In this document: piece after piece, positions 32,068-42,600 of the stretch
How the letters are laid out: each line of letters starts with the position of its first letter
Numbering within the stretch: the first letter of the stretch is position 1
DNA from: Muscardinus avellanarius
Lineage: Eukaryota > Chordata > Mammalia > Rodentia > Gliridae
Reading direction: 5' to 3'
Assembly (NCBI GenBank): GCA_963383645.1
Contig: OY726571.1
Location: 84,010,619 to 84,074,618 of the forward strand
Length of the DNA stretch: 64,000 nt
Translations under genes and position numbers: made by a program
The notes under the pieces: model-generated
Told to the model about the DNA's origin: nothing
Seen by the model: the letters and a program-made list of their open reading frames with translations, nothing else
Databases searched by the model: none

Positions 32068-32313
32068 CAGAATGAACTTTAAAAAGATTTCCCTGTTGAA
32101 GCTAATGGCCATAAGGCAGGGCCTGTTTACTGGTGTGGTCCTACTTTTTGTTGCTGGTTTGTGACAAGATTAAATACTGAAAAAGGGAGCAATTTTGGAA
32201 GCTTTTCTAGCAAGTTGCCATGGCTGTGGCATTCACTGTTGGTCCGTACTTCTAGCAATTCATTTTTAATTAATGTATTTTACAGAAGAATCAATTCGCG
32301 ATAGATTAGAAAT

Positions 32314-32316
<3 letters not shown>

Positions 32317-32352
<36 letters not shown>

Positions 32353-32524
32353 TTTTTGGTGGTACTGGGGTTCCTGGAAACCCTTCTACCTCCGGGATAT
32401 ACTCCCAGACCTATTTTATATTTTTATTTGGAAACAGGGTCTCTTAAGCCAGCGCGGCTGGCTTCAAACCTGCACGATCCTCCTGTCTACGCCTCCCGAG
32501 CGCGGGGATTACCATGCCTGGCTG
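32317..32524 (-). repeat. B1-dID type SINE, hairpin (A) subfamily
   Basis: Perfect 13-bp duplication GATTAGAAATTTA at 32304-32316 and 32525-32537. Long (TTTA)n tail on the left (about 32312-32355) and intact hairpin AAGCCAGCGCGGCTGGCTT. Shortened near the head's 5' end (GGATTACCATGCCTGGC). Confidence 0.95.
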
Positions 32525-32537
32525 GATTAGAAATTTA

Positions 32538-33104
32538 GAAGGATGGCGATGACCACAGCTGGTTCCTCACTGCAGATAGCTGAGAAACACTGGTTTAGAG
32601 GAGTCTGTGTAAGACAGTTACTAAGACAGTAAATCCAATAAGTCGCACGCTGTCTTCTCACCTAACATGCTGCCCTGTCGGCGGACGGCATGGCCTCTGC
32701 GTGCTCTTCAGTCAAAGAAATCTGTAGGGATGTATGTTTCCAGTTCTTGGATAATCTGGCTTTTATTTAGATTGTGCTTATTTTCAAATTTTTATTTTTT
32801 GCGTAGATAATTCATTCACCTCAGTTAAAATATAAGCTACAAATGAATGTAGGAGTGTTTCTTCCACCCTGCACCCCACCTCCCTGCTTTGTCTTCTCAG
32901 AGGACTTAACCTATAGCTTGTTTCTCCTAGTACCGTATTTCAGTATCACAGGGGGTGTGGAATAGTCCTTATCCTTCCATTCATCCTTTTGAGAACTCTT
33001 TGAGCTTTAGATAAATATGGGACAACAGTATAGACGTGGAGTCAGTTTTTTGCTAATTGGGAATAGAACATTTCCTTTTTTTCAAATAACAGTTTTTTTT
33101 TTTC
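32538..33104. other. Unique intronic sequence
   Basis: No gene. GAGAAACACTGGTTTA at 32582-32597 resembles the end of a MER5-like element, too short to call. Confidence 0.3.
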
Positions 33105-33172
33105 TTCTTCTGTGCTTGGGATTTAACCCAGGGCCCTAGGCATGCTTGGCAACAATTTCTTCCCCAGTACCA
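33105..33172 (-). repeat. ID-like SINE fragment, minus strand
   Basis: TGTGCTTGGGATTTAACCCA, GGGCCCTAGGCATGCTTGGC then a decayed end CTTCCCCAG. T-run on the left at 33093. Confidence 0.6.
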
Positions 33173-33786
33173 AAAGTAAGTTAAATAAATTCTTTCAAAA
33201 CCATTTCTCAGCTGCCGGGGACTAAGAGGCCCCAGCCCTAATCATTTTGTCCTTCAGATATAGCCAGAATAATGACCTTAAGCAGATCACTAGGGGTTTC
33301 ACCTTGGGCCTCAAAGAAGCTGGCATGTGATGATCTCTGCACCTTTAATTACTGCTGTTGAGCTGGTTACTTCCTGCTTATAGCTCAGGGATGCCCTCCT
33401 TGTGGGACACAGTGACAACTCCATCTGGACCGTATTCTCAGGCCCCAGACCTGGTGCACCCCTGTAGACCAAGGGCCTGCTGGGGGACCCCCCATTCCCA
33501 CCACAGGGCGTGCGAGAGTGGTTGGAAGTGCTGCCTGGGTCCTACCTAGGGACCCAGCCATGGGGTGACTGTGGTCAGGGGAGGGACTCCAGAGCAGGGG
33601 GGAGCAGAGTTCTCTTTGCAGAGGAGTAAGAATTAATGAGGGAGCCCTGGGCTCCTGCCCGGCCTCAGGAAAGCAGGTCCGAATTAGCCAGGGTTCCTTC
33701 AGCAATTTAAAGCAATTTGGTGTATTTTGAGCTTCTGAAAAATGCACATGGCAGAGGAACATGAAAAATCCTGGTGATTATTTCTT
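33173..33786. other. Unique intronic sequence
   Basis: Moderately G+C rich at 33400-33600. No gene; the minus-strand frame at 33385-33762 has no domain signature. Confidence 0.3.
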
Positions 33787-34010
33787 TTCTTTCCTTTTTT
33801 TTTTATCAGTACTGGGGATGGAACCCAGGGGTATTCTACCTCCGAGCTACATTCCTGGTCCTATTTTTTAGCCCTCCCCCCTTTTAAACAGGGTCTCACT
33901 GAGTTGCGAAGGGCCTCGCTAAGTAGCCAAGGCCGTCCACCAACTGCGATCCTCGGGTCTCAGGCTCCCAAATGCTGGGATTACAAGTGTGCGCCACCAC
34001 CACGCCCGGC
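33787..34010 (-). repeat. B1-dID type SINE, B subfamily
   Basis: Flanked by TTATTTCTT at 33778-33786 and 34011-34019. Poly-T tail, ACCCAGGGGTATTCTACC, and head ending CCACCACCACGCCCGGC with one extra CAC. Confidence 0.92.
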
Positions 34011-34414
34011 TTATTTCTTAAAGATGTGCTTCATCCTTAGAAATAAAATTTGTATCTATGAGATTAATAGCTAAATGAACTAGGTTTTTGTTTGTTTGTT
34101 TTACTTTTAAGTCTTTTTGGGTCACAGATGGTTTTAACTACAGCCTGAATCTTTCCCACGCAAGCATACCACATGCCACCAGGCCTGGCTCGATTCCGTA
34201 TCAGCGTGAATGATGAGGCCCCATAAGCATCCTTGCATGTTGCCCCTTTTAATTCTAAGTACCACCATAAGCTCTTGCAATTAAATAGCTTTAGGGTGCT
34301 TCAGTCCATTATAGTGTGATGCTCTGGTCCTGACTCTTTCTCATGCATCCTTAGTTTTCTTTACTCCTTTGCTTTGTGCTATGACTAGATGATCCATGTA
34401 TTTCTCTGTTCCAA

Positions 34415-34616
34415 ATCTTTTTTTTTTTTTTTTTTTTGGTGGTACTAGGGTTCCTAGAAACCCTTCTACCTCCGGGCTACACTCCCAGACACCTATTTTA
34501 TATTTTTATTTGGAAACAGGGTCTCTTAAGCCAGAGAGACTGGCTTTGAACCTGCGCGATCCTCCTGTCTCCACCTCTCAAGCGTGGGGATTACAAGCGT
34601 GCGCCACCACGCCCGG
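34415..34616 (-). repeat. B1-dID type SINE, hairpin (A) subfamily
   Basis: About 20 T then GGTTCCTAGAAACCC, CTTAAGCCAGAGAGACTGGC and GCCACCACGCCCGGC. No clear target duplication seen. Confidence 0.92.
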
Positions 34617-35325
34617 CTGGGCTAGTTTATAAATGGCATTCTTTCTAGAATTCTTTCTAGAAGCATGGCCTAGAAATCTATTGTAGTTTTGTTTTTTTTC
34701 CTCTACAAGTGCCCCTTTCCATCTTTACCCTGTAGTCCAGCTGCTTTGTGTAACTTTATGACAAAATCAACGTATATTTTTATTTGCTCTCCTTTTTCAA
34801 AGCGAGGCCACATCAAACATCCTATTTAATACCCACTACTGCTTTGTCAAAGCCACTGGGTCTGTATTCTTGTTTTCATATCAGAAATGAATACAGTCAT
34901 AACCCAAGTTGCTTAATGGCCCCGAGGTCTCTCCATTAGTAAATGACAGATTAACGAGCAGCTGGAAGTATAATTTAGAGCCGCAGAGTTTTTTCACGGG
35001 GCCTCACTGACTACCATAAATCAAAGGAGTCTCCCCAGCAACGTATTTTTAGGCACTCAGGAGTCAAGGCATTCGCCTAAGCCTTTCCCCAGTGATACAA
35101 CCCCCCTTGCAGAGAGCTTCTGCTGTGGATTACAGTTTTATGATGTCTAACACTGTGAACAGAGATTGGCAGTAAGAGTGCACACCCTTTGCGTTGAGTT
35201 CTGCCATCTTGGGAAATGAAAAACACACTGTAAGGGGTTGGGCGTTTTATTTTCTTTGTATTTTTTAGGAAGATGTTATAATTTTAAATGCATTTGTGGC
35301 TAGCGGCAATAAAAAATATGTGATC
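34617..35325. other. Repeat-free intronic stretch
   Basis: No gene and no transposon. Contains balanced, non-repetitive text; possible conserved non-coding sequence, which cannot be tested here. Confidence 0.35.
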
Positions 35326-35329
35326 AGAA

Positions 35330-35570
35330 CGGGGTGTGGCAGTGCACGCTTGTAATCCCCGCCTTTGGGAGGCTGAGACAGGAGGATCGCATAGGTTCCA
35401 AGCCAGCCTCAGCTACTTAGTGAGGCTCTCAGCAACTTAGTGAGACCCTGTTTCCAAATAAAGTATAAAATAGGTCTGGGGATGTAGCTCGGAGGTAGAA
35501 TGCCACTGGGTTCAATCCCTAATACCGCAATAAATAAATAAATAAATATAAAAAAATTAAAAGTATGTTA
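35330..35570 (+). repeat. B1-dID type SINE with (TAAA)n tail
   Basis: Complete copy (GGGGTGTGGCAGTGCACGC to GGGTTCAATCCCTAATACC) with AATA repeats. Undeleted A-type head joined to a tail with GGGGATGTAGCTCGG. Confidence 0.9.
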
Positions 35571-35693
35571 ACAAAATACATTAAAAAAAAAGAAATTAGG
35601 AAGAAGCAAATCCTCAAAGATGGACTGAGACTTTAATACACCTCTGTCAGTGGCTAACAGAACAACTAGAGCTAAAAAAAAAAAATGGCATAG

Positions 35694-35881
35694 AGCCAGG
35701 CATGATGGTGCACGCTTGCCATCCCAATACTTGGGAGGCTGAGACAGGAGGATCGCAGGTTCACAGCCAGCCTCAGCTACTTAGTGAGGCTCTCAGCAAC
35801 TTAGTGAGACCCTGTTTCATAATAAAGAATAAAATATAGGGCTGGAGGTATAAGTCAGAGGTAGAATGCCTTTGGGTTTCA
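35694..35881 (+). repeat. B1-dID type SINE, 3'-truncated
   Basis: AGCCAGGCATGATGGTGCAC to GAATGCCTTTGGGTTTCATG, where the element stops without the CCAGTACCAC end or A-tail. Confidence 0.87.
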
Positions 35882-36529
35882 TGTAGAATTTAAAGGATAT
35901 AATTCATTACTTTTTCTACATTGACACTGGTGGAATACTAACCCAAACAAAAGCAAAATATGTTCAGACACACTTAAAACACACACCAACATATACGTCG
36001 TTAGCACTGAGTACTTATCACTGAGAAACTCTGAGCTGCCTAAGGAGTCCTGCTTAAATAACTCTTTCTTAATGGAGACAGCAGTGGGTGGAGGGGATTG
36101 TCTGCAAAGAGTCAAGGAAGAAATTTGGTGGAAATGGCAACACTCTGTGTTGTGATTGAGGTTTTCATTTATGGCTAAGAATATCTATCTATATTCAGAT
36201 CTGATATTATACATGGAAAATAGGTGACTTTTACTGTGTACAAATTACACTGTGGTGCAACGATCCCTCTAGAGGGTAGAGAGTTTTGATTTCTTTGTCC
36301 CCGAGGTCAGCTAGAGAGGGCAGAGCTAGGGAAGAGAAGTTAAATTCTGCCTGGCGCGAGATGCAGAAGTGACAAGCAGTGTTCTCTTTCCTTTTCAAGA
36401 GGGGGACAGCATGTTCCTAAGGATCGTAGTCACAATCCATGCTGGCCAGCACAAGAATGAGTCGAATGAGGCTCTGGTTTGGTGGTGAGCTACTTCTAAT
36501 TTGGCTTAATTTGGTTTTTCAAAAAGTTA
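35882..36529. other. Unique intronic sequence
   Basis: No gene or repeat recognised. Confidence 0.3.
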
Positions 36530-36604
36530 ACATGTGTCCGTGTAGCTCAGTGTTAGAGTGCTTGCTTAGCATGCAAAAGGCCCCCATTGGTTTGCATCAA
36601 TAGC

Positions 36605-36644
<40 letters not shown>

Positions 36645-36645
36645 T

Positions 36646-36692
<47 letters not shown>
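36530..36692 (+). repeat. ID-like SINE followed by (CA)n
   Basis: GTGTCCGTGTAGCTCAGTGT, AGAGTGCTTGCTTAGCATGC and CAATAGCAACACACAC. The terminus runs straight into 87 bases of CA repeat (36606-36692) broken once by GTGCGCATG. Confidence 0.85.
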
Positions 36693-36693
<1 letters not shown>

Positions 36694-36825
36694 CGTAGCC
36701 TTGGTAGACCTGAAAAAGGTGGTAACTGAAACACGGAGAGTGAACAGGTTCTTTCTGATAAAAAGATGTCAAGGATATTTCTCTGTAGCAATGACATTGT
36801 CTTCCATTTTCATCTTTTCTTCTTT

Positions 36826-36898
36826 TTGGTGCTGGGGTTTGAACCTAGCACCATGCAAAACCCAAGCTGTACCGCTGCATTGTGCTCCCAGCCCCCAG
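36826..36898 (-). repeat. ID-like SINE, minus strand
   Basis: GGTGCTGGGGTTTGAACC, ACCATGCAAAACCCAAGCTG and GTGCTCCCAGCCCCCAG. Confidence 0.65.
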
Positions 36899-36911
36899 AA
36901 ATTATATTCTT

Positions 36912-37114
36912 TTTTTTATGGTACTAGAGATGAAACCCATGGGCGTTCTACCTCCAAGCGATACCCCCAGCCCTATTTTTTATTTATTTATTTTTTTTAA
37001 AGGGTCTGAGTTGCAAAGGGCCTCCCTAAGTAGCTGAGCTGTCCTCAAACCGCGATCCTCCTGTCTCAGCTTCCCAAATACTGGGATTACAATTGTGCGC
37101 CACCGTGCCTGGCT
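36912..37114 (-). repeat. B1-dID type SINE, B subfamily
   Basis: Perfect 13-bp duplication AAATTATATTCTT at 36899-36911 and 37115-37127. ACCCATGGGCGTTCTACC tail and head ending CCACCGTGCCTGGC, with a short loss in GGGTCTGAGTTGC. Confidence 0.94.
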
Positions 37115-37127
37115 AAATTATATTCTT

Positions 37128-38156
37128 GATAGTAATTTTATAGCTTTTATTTCCTTGCCCAACATGAGTTTGTGGCTATGGAGTTTTCAGAGAATATGCA
37201 TCATTTATGTGTAAAACTAGTGTCTTGTAACTCCTATTTTAACCCTTAAATTGTATTGTTCTCAAAACCTTGTCCTTTTGATTTTCATCACTTTTTTCCA
37301 ATGTGGTGACACTTTTTGAACTGGGCATCTTGCGAATGCTTGCTGCTGAAGCCATGTTTATTCTAGTTTTGGGAGGATGCTAAATTGTCAACATGCTTCT
37401 GTGGCTGCCCGCTTTAGCTCTGAAGGAAGACCTTCTTAAACTCCAATGTTCCCAAGTAGAAATAACTGACGCTCGAGCCACTGAAGCAATTAGGTAGTTG
37501 AGGCACTGCGATTTTTATAATTGAACCCGTATGTTTTAAAGAATCAATGCCTGAGCTGCTAGAACTTTTCTTTATCACATCACAAAATATCACAACAAGT
37601 TGGCTTCTTAATTAATTGAATTACAGAGAAATGGAACACGGGTTCTCAATGAAAAATAAGTAGGTAGTATAATGTTAAACCTCCCCATACCACTTTTATT
37701 ATATTTACCTAATTGAATGAACCGTAATTGAAAAGGGATGGGTTAAATTATTACCAATTGTTGAACATTTAGTTACATTTTAGGTGATTATGCGGGGAAA
37801 AGTGATAGGAAAGCTGTATTTTTGGAACGCTTATGTATTGTCTTACAAGGGCACTTAATTACAGTTATCCTTTGGCTCACCTAGAAGATTAGAAGTCGTA
37901 AACTTGGTAGTCTTGTTTTCAAATGGAATAAATATTTCCTGGGAATTTAGAACTCTAGTAATGGTCTGGACTCATTTTCTCTGATGTCTGCCTTCTGATC
38001 CTACCGCAGATTATTTTAGGAATAATCCCTTGAAAAAACACAACTCTGCAGAACTGCTCCCCCTAGAGGGAGAAGATGAGAAGGCGGCCAGTTCAGGGAC
38101 CGCAGAACGGAGGAAAGGTAGACCTTCACATCTGGAAGGAACTGTCTTGTTCTGTG
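37128..38156. other. Repeat-free intronic island
   Basis: About 1 kb, A/T rich, with no transposon, microsatellite or coding frame, between two dense SINE areas. A CTCF-like text (GCTCCCCCTAGAGG, 12 of 14 on the minus strand) lies at 38056-38069. Candidate conserved non-coding element. Confidence 0.4.
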
Positions 38157-38167
38157 GCTTAGACTCT

Positions 38168-38169
38168 TT

Positions 38170-38264
<95 letters not shown>
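38168..38264 (+). repeat. (CTTT)n microsatellite
   Basis: About 97 bases of perfect CTTT, joined to the tail side of the minus-strand SINE that follows. Confidence 0.97.
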
Positions 38265-38470
38265 ATTTCTTGTTTGTGGTCCCAGGGGCTTTATACCTCC
38301 GGGCTACACTCCCAGACCTATTTATATTTTATTTGGAAACAGGGTCTCACTAAGTTGCTGAGAGCCTTACTAAGTAGCTGAGGCTGCCTATGAACCTTTG
38401 AACCTGGCGATCCTCCTGTCTCAGCCTCCCGAGTACTGGGATTACAAACGTGCGCCACCATGCCCGGCTT
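38265..38470 (-). repeat. B1-dID type SINE
   Basis: CCCAGGGGCTTTATACCTCC to GCCACCATGCCCGGC. Together with its CTTT tail it is flanked by GCTTAGACTCTTTT (38157) and GCTCAGACTTTTTG (38474), a diverged target duplication. Undeleted A-type head. Confidence 0.9.
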
Positions 38471-38649
38471 GCAGCTCAGACTTTTTGATTTCCTTAACTG
38501 CCACCATCTACCCAATATATATTAATTTCTGGTTCACCATTGGAAATACTCATGCCCTAACTTTTTTTTTTAACCTAAGGATATTTAAAATGAAAACAAT
38601 CCACCCCACCTCTAGCTTTATATATTGCCATCTTTTAAAATAAAGGGTG

Positions 38650-38755
38650 TTTCCCTCCCCAAGTGTTGTATACGTGTGTGTATCTATCACTATGAATTCC
38701 ATTGTGATGTGAGGTTATAATGCACCAGTAAAAACATACAAGAAAAGAAAGGATG
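38650..38755 (+). mobile_element. L1-like 3' end fragment
   Basis: TGTATCTATCACTATGAATT, CCATTGTGATGTGAGGTTAT and AATGCACCAGTAAAAACAT, then A-rich. The same ATTCCATTGTGATG text ends the composite retroposon at 25115-25636. Confidence 0.55.
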
Positions 38756-39644
38756 TTTCTTTTCACACCAGAAAGTTAGGAGGTAGTAGCGAGAGGAAGA
38801 TAAGAAGTCTGAATTTTGAGTTGCTGGCTTATCTCACGTTACCTTGATTTCTGCTTGTGTTTTGTAAGGCCTGGTGAACATTTAGTCATAGACCCACACT
38901 ATTAACAGTTGGGAAGGCGGAGATCCAAAAAGGTAACCTTGAAGCTCTGAAGTGGTTCCTAAAGGGAGCTTGAGATATAGTAGAGTAAGATCCATGCCCT
39001 CGTCCCTGAAACCAGCTCAGGTTAGCACTAATGCCAGTGGTTATCACCCCGGTGAGAACTGTAGGCCACCTTTACCCAGCATACCCTTCGTTTTCCTTGA
39101 ATAAGGATGGTGACGGTGAATTTTCAGGGAGATGTTTTCTCATCTTCTTAATGCAGCCCACTGTACAGGCGTTAGAACTCAGTGACAGTTGTTTACCAAC
39201 GACGTGCAGGTTTTACTTAAAACAGTAAAAAGTGGCCTTTCTAAAATGGCAGCTTCTCCAGCAATCACGTCTTGGGCATGTTGTATTCTAAAGCAATTTT
39301 ATTTCTCATTGATAGTTCTCCTGCTCTGGCATCTTCCACCATCTGGCTGCCATAAATGAACGGGAGAATATTTTGATCAATGACGTATACAGTTCCCTCT
39401 AAGTATTTAAGATTGGTGGGTGGCCATCAACACCACCTCTTCGCGGTGCCGTAAAGCTGTGGGGAAATTGTGTGGAAGCTCCACGGGTGACAGTGTCCTG
39501 GTCCTCCCAGGACCACAAGCTGTGCGGACCCGGGGTCAGGAGCAGTAGCTTGTGCCTTCAGCTCTGCTACTGAATTGATATTTATTCTAAGGTGAGTTCA
39601 TTGGCCTTTCTTTGTGAAAACTGTCATTTCTAAATCCAGGTTAG
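38756..39644. other. Unique intronic sequence
   Basis: No gene or repeat recognised. Confidence 0.3.
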
Positions 39645-40095
39645 CTGAGCACGCCTGGAATCCCAGTACTTGGGAGGCTGAGGCAGGAGGATCACAGGTT
39701 CAAAACCAGCCTCAGCATCTTAGCGAGACTCTCAGCCATCTACTGAAATGCTGTTAAAAAAAAAAAGCCGGGCGTGGCGGTGCACGCTTGTAATCCCCAC
39801 GCTTGGGAGGCTGAGAGAGGAGGATCGCACAGGTTCGAAGCCAGCCTCAGCTACTTAGTGAGGCTCTCAGCAACTTAGTGAGACCCTGTTTCCAAATAAA
39901 ATATAAAAATAGGTCTAGAAGTATAGCCTGGAGGTAGAAAACCCCTGAGTTCTACCCCCAGTACCACCAAAATAAATAAATAAATAAATAAAATAAAATA
40001 AAATAGAGCTGGGAGTATAGACAGACTGTGAGTTCAGTCCCCAGTACCACAAAATAAATAAATAAATAAATGAATAAATACACAAAATAAAATCT
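39645..40095 (+). repeat. Older SINE split by a younger SINE
   Basis: Older plus-strand head at 39645-39764 (AGCTGAGCACGCCTGGAATC) and its ID-like tail at about 40000-40060 (ATAGAGCTGGGAGTATAG, GAGTTCAGTCCCCAGTACC). Between, at about 39766-39998, lies a complete undeleted A-type copy (GCCGGGCGTGGCGGTGCACG to CCCCAGTACCACC) with an (AATA)n tail. The break is at the A-rich linker. Confidence 0.87.
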
Positions 40096-40130
40096 AGGCT
40101 GTTTTATGTAAATACGTTAATCATAGTCTT

Positions 40131-40345
40131 TTTAAATTTTTTTTTTAGTTTTTATTTTTTGATGGTACTGGGGTTTCTGGAAGCCCTTCTATCTCCGGGA
40201 TACACTCCCAGATCTATTTTATACTTTTTTTTATTTTTGGAAACAGGGTCTCTTAAGCCAGCGCGGCTGGCTTCGAACCTGCGCCATCCTCCTGTCTCCG
40301 CCTCCCAAGCGCGGGGATTACAAGCGTGTGCCACCACGCCCGGCC
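40131..40345 (-). repeat. B1-dID type SINE, hairpin (A) subfamily
   Basis: Flanked by TAATCATAGTCTT (40118-40130) and TAATCGCAGTCTT (40346-40358). Intact hairpin AAGCCAGCGCGGCTGGCTT and head ending CCACCACGCCCGGCC. Confidence 0.95.
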
Positions 40346-40358
40346 TAATCGCAGTCTT

Positions 40359-40786
40359 GGTCGGTGATATAGCTGGAGACAGAAAAGGTCTCCCAAAGGG
40401 CTGTCTGCAGCCTTCCTGATCTGGGAAATGAAATATTTGTCTACTTTTTCTACCTCCCTTTCCCAGGTCTTTCACATACCTGGGAAGAAGGTACTAAGTT
40501 AGAAGACACAGGTATATGCTTAACTTCCTGGTCTTGGTGCTCCCATGTTTGAGAAATAGTCTCAATTTTTTTCTACCCAGAGGAGTTTATTTATGTCACC
40601 CCCCTGCATCCGGGAGACAGTCGCTTGTGGTGGCGTTAACTGTGTATCCTTCCTGGAGAACCTTAGAAGGGCAGGACTGTGCTCTCCAGAGGGGCAGGAA
40701 GAAACCATTGTGAGACCTACTTTTATTTTATATAACAATGGTATGTTGGTCCAGCTTAGGAGTAGTCTGTACTCTGTACTACTAGG
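40359..40786. other. Unique intronic sequence
   Basis: No gene or repeat recognised. Confidence 0.3.
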
Positions 40787-40908
40787 TACTAGGAAGCATC
40801 TGCTAGGTACTAGGAAGAGCATCTACTAGGTACTAGGAAGCATCTACTAGGTACTAGGAAGCATCTACTAGGTACCAGGAAGAGCATCTACTAGGTACTA
40901 GGAAGAAA
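40787..40908 (+). repeat. Minisatellite of CTAGGTACTAGGAAG units
   Basis: About six tandem copies of CTAGGTACTAGGAAGCATCTA in 21-base and 24-base forms (the longer has AAGAGCATC). One copy has ACCAGG in place of ACTAGG. Not attached to a transposon. Confidence 0.95.
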
Positions 40909-41114
40909 TGGCTCTAGAAACAGGGAACATACACTAGTGGACAATTCAAATTGGAAGCAGATTTTGTAAGCTTGATTACCATTCTAAACCCTGTTACCGT
41001 CTGCTCAGTGTACTGCTCTCATTGTGGCGTGGATAACCAGTATGCTATTTACCCCTCTTCTCCTCTAACTTACAATTATAGTCCCTACATTATTTGGGAT
41101 GAGCTTGTGCTTAA

Positions 41115-41500
41115 TTAAAAGATAACATTTTTGAGCCGTTTCAGCAGTTGCTGTGGCTCTCTGACTGGGTTCTGGCCAATGAATGGAAGAGGAAGTGTTT
41201 TTCTTTCAGGGCTTCTAGAAAACCTGCTTACAGAGAGTTGGGACGCTCGCCCCCTTTCCTTTACTTTCCTCTGCACTGCCACCTGGTCTGCGGATGGGAT
41301 GTCTGGAGTTTGGACAGCAGTTTTGGATGATGAAGTAGCCCTGAGCAGAGAAGCCAGAAAGATACAAGGAGTGTTGGCCCCTGGTTGTTGTTGACCCAGT
41401 GACCGACAGCCTTGGACTGGCCACCGGTAGACTTCTTAATGCGACAGGTTTTAGGTTCAGCTTACCTGTAGCTGTGCCTAATCCTGAAGGAGTAAGCCTG
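41115..41500 (+). mobile_element. MLT1-like MaLR LTR relic
   Basis: GGCCAATGAATGGAAGAGGA, GATGGGATGTCTGGAGTTTG, GACAGCAGTTTTGGATGATG, AGAAAGATACAAGGAGTG and GCCTTGGACTGGCCACC follow the order of older MLT1 LTRs ('tggaccatgaggtgac', 'gcagaaagatagaaggagc', 'ctggactgcctacctcc'). Subfamily unsure. Confidence 0.6.
41276..41289 (-). promoter_or_regulatory. CTCF-like motif (12 of 14), minus strand
   Basis: The minus strand reads AGACCAGGTGGCAG, keeping the core ACCAGGTGGCAG. It lies in the MLT1-like LTR. Motif match only. Confidence 0.3.
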
Positions 41501-41559
41501 AACTTTTATGGCTGTTTCCACCTTGCAGTATGAATGTAATTATCATCACTAAGCAGACT

Positions 41560-41561
<2 letters not shown>

Positions 41562-41592
<31 letters not shown>

Positions 41593-41791
41593 TACCGGGG
41601 AGGGAACCCAAAGGCATTCTACCTACAGGGTACACCCCCAGCCCTATTTTTTATTCTTTTATTTTGAAACAGGGTCTCACTGAGTTGCGGAGGGCCTTAC
41701 TAAGTAGCTGAGGCTGGCTGCCAACCGCGATCCTCGTGTCTCAGCCTCCGGATTGCTGGGATTACAAACGTGTGCCACCACACCCACCTGC
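41562..41791 (-). repeat. B1-dID type SINE, B subfamily
   Basis: Flanked by CACTAAGCAGACTTC (41547-41561) and CACTAAACAGACTTC (41792-41806), one mismatch. About 29-base poly-T and head ending CACCACACCCACC. Confidence 0.95.
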
Positions 41792-41817
41792 CACTAAACA
41801 GACTTCTGAGGAGTGAT

Positions 41818-41894
41818 TTTTTTTTTTTTTTTTTTTTGGTGGTGGGATCGGGGAGTAAACTCAGGGGCATTCCACCTTTGAGTTACACTCCCAG

Positions 41895-41930
<36 letters not shown>

Positions 41931-42237
41931 ATGGAGATGGAACCCTTCTACCTCCGGGCTACATTCCCAGACCTATTTTATGTTTTATTTGGAAACAGGG
42001 TCTCTTAAGCCAGCGCGGCTGGCTTCGAACCTGTGCGATCCTCCTGTCTCCGCCTCCCAAGTGCGGGGAATTATAAGTGTTGCGCCACCACGCCCGGCGT
42101 CCCAGCTCTATTTTTTATTTTTATTTTGAAGCGGGGTCTCATTAGGTTGATGACAGTCTCACTACTTGCTGAGGCTGTTCTAGAGCCTATGACTCCTGAG
42201 TGCTGGGATTACAAGAGTGCGCCACCACGCCTGTCTG
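41818..42237 (-). repeat. Older SINE split by a younger SINE
   Basis: Older tail at 41818-41898 and head at about 42100-42237 (AGCGGGGTCTCATTAGG to CCACCACGCCTGTC). The younger hairpin copy at 41899-42099 starts with (GT)n, the reverse of a CA tail, and has GGAACCCTTCTACCTCCGGG and AAGCCAGCGCGGCTGGCTT. Duplication TCCCAGCTCT at 41889-41898 and 42100-42109. Confidence 0.9.
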
Positions 42238-42339
42238 CAACGCTTTCTTTTTTTCTTTACGTGCTCAGTCTTATTTTATGGCTGTGGTAGCCTAGTTGAG
42301 TCAGTCCAGATTGCAGGTAAGGGCGTCTTCAGGTGAAGG

Positions 42340-42523
42340 GTATTGACTGCGGATCAGCAGCTCCAGCTTCAGCTTGGAAACTTTTTAGGGATCTTAAAGC
42401 CTTTCCCCAGACCTAGTAAATCGGAACTCTAGGGATGGGGTGAGGGGTGAGGGGTGAGGTTAGATTCCACCAACAAGTTTTAATGAGTGACTTGGTACAA
42501 GTTGAAGTTTAAGAACCCCTGCA
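42340..42523 (+). mobile_element. MER5-like hAT element
   Basis: GATCAGCAGCTCCAGC, AGCTTGGAAACTTTTTAGGG, CCAGACCTAGTAAATCGG, AACTCTAGGGATGGGGTGAG and TTGAAGTTTAAGAACCCCTG are in MER5A order. Contains a local GGGGTGA triplication (42437-42460). Confidence 0.8.
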
Positions 42524-42600
42524 AGGGGGCTGCAGCTATAGCTCATCGGTAGAGGTTTACCTAGCATGTGCGAGGCTCTGTGCCCTTCTCTAAGATCCCT
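42524..42600 (+). repeat. ID-like SINE
   Basis: GGGGGCTGCAGCTATAGCTC, ATCGGTAGAGGTTTACCTAG, CATGTGCGAGGCTCTG. The 3' end is decayed. Confidence 0.7.

Noticed and set aside
36605..36692. CRISPR-like short repeats
   Set aside because: Simple CA microsatellite after an ID-like element; no spacers, and the genome is mammalian.
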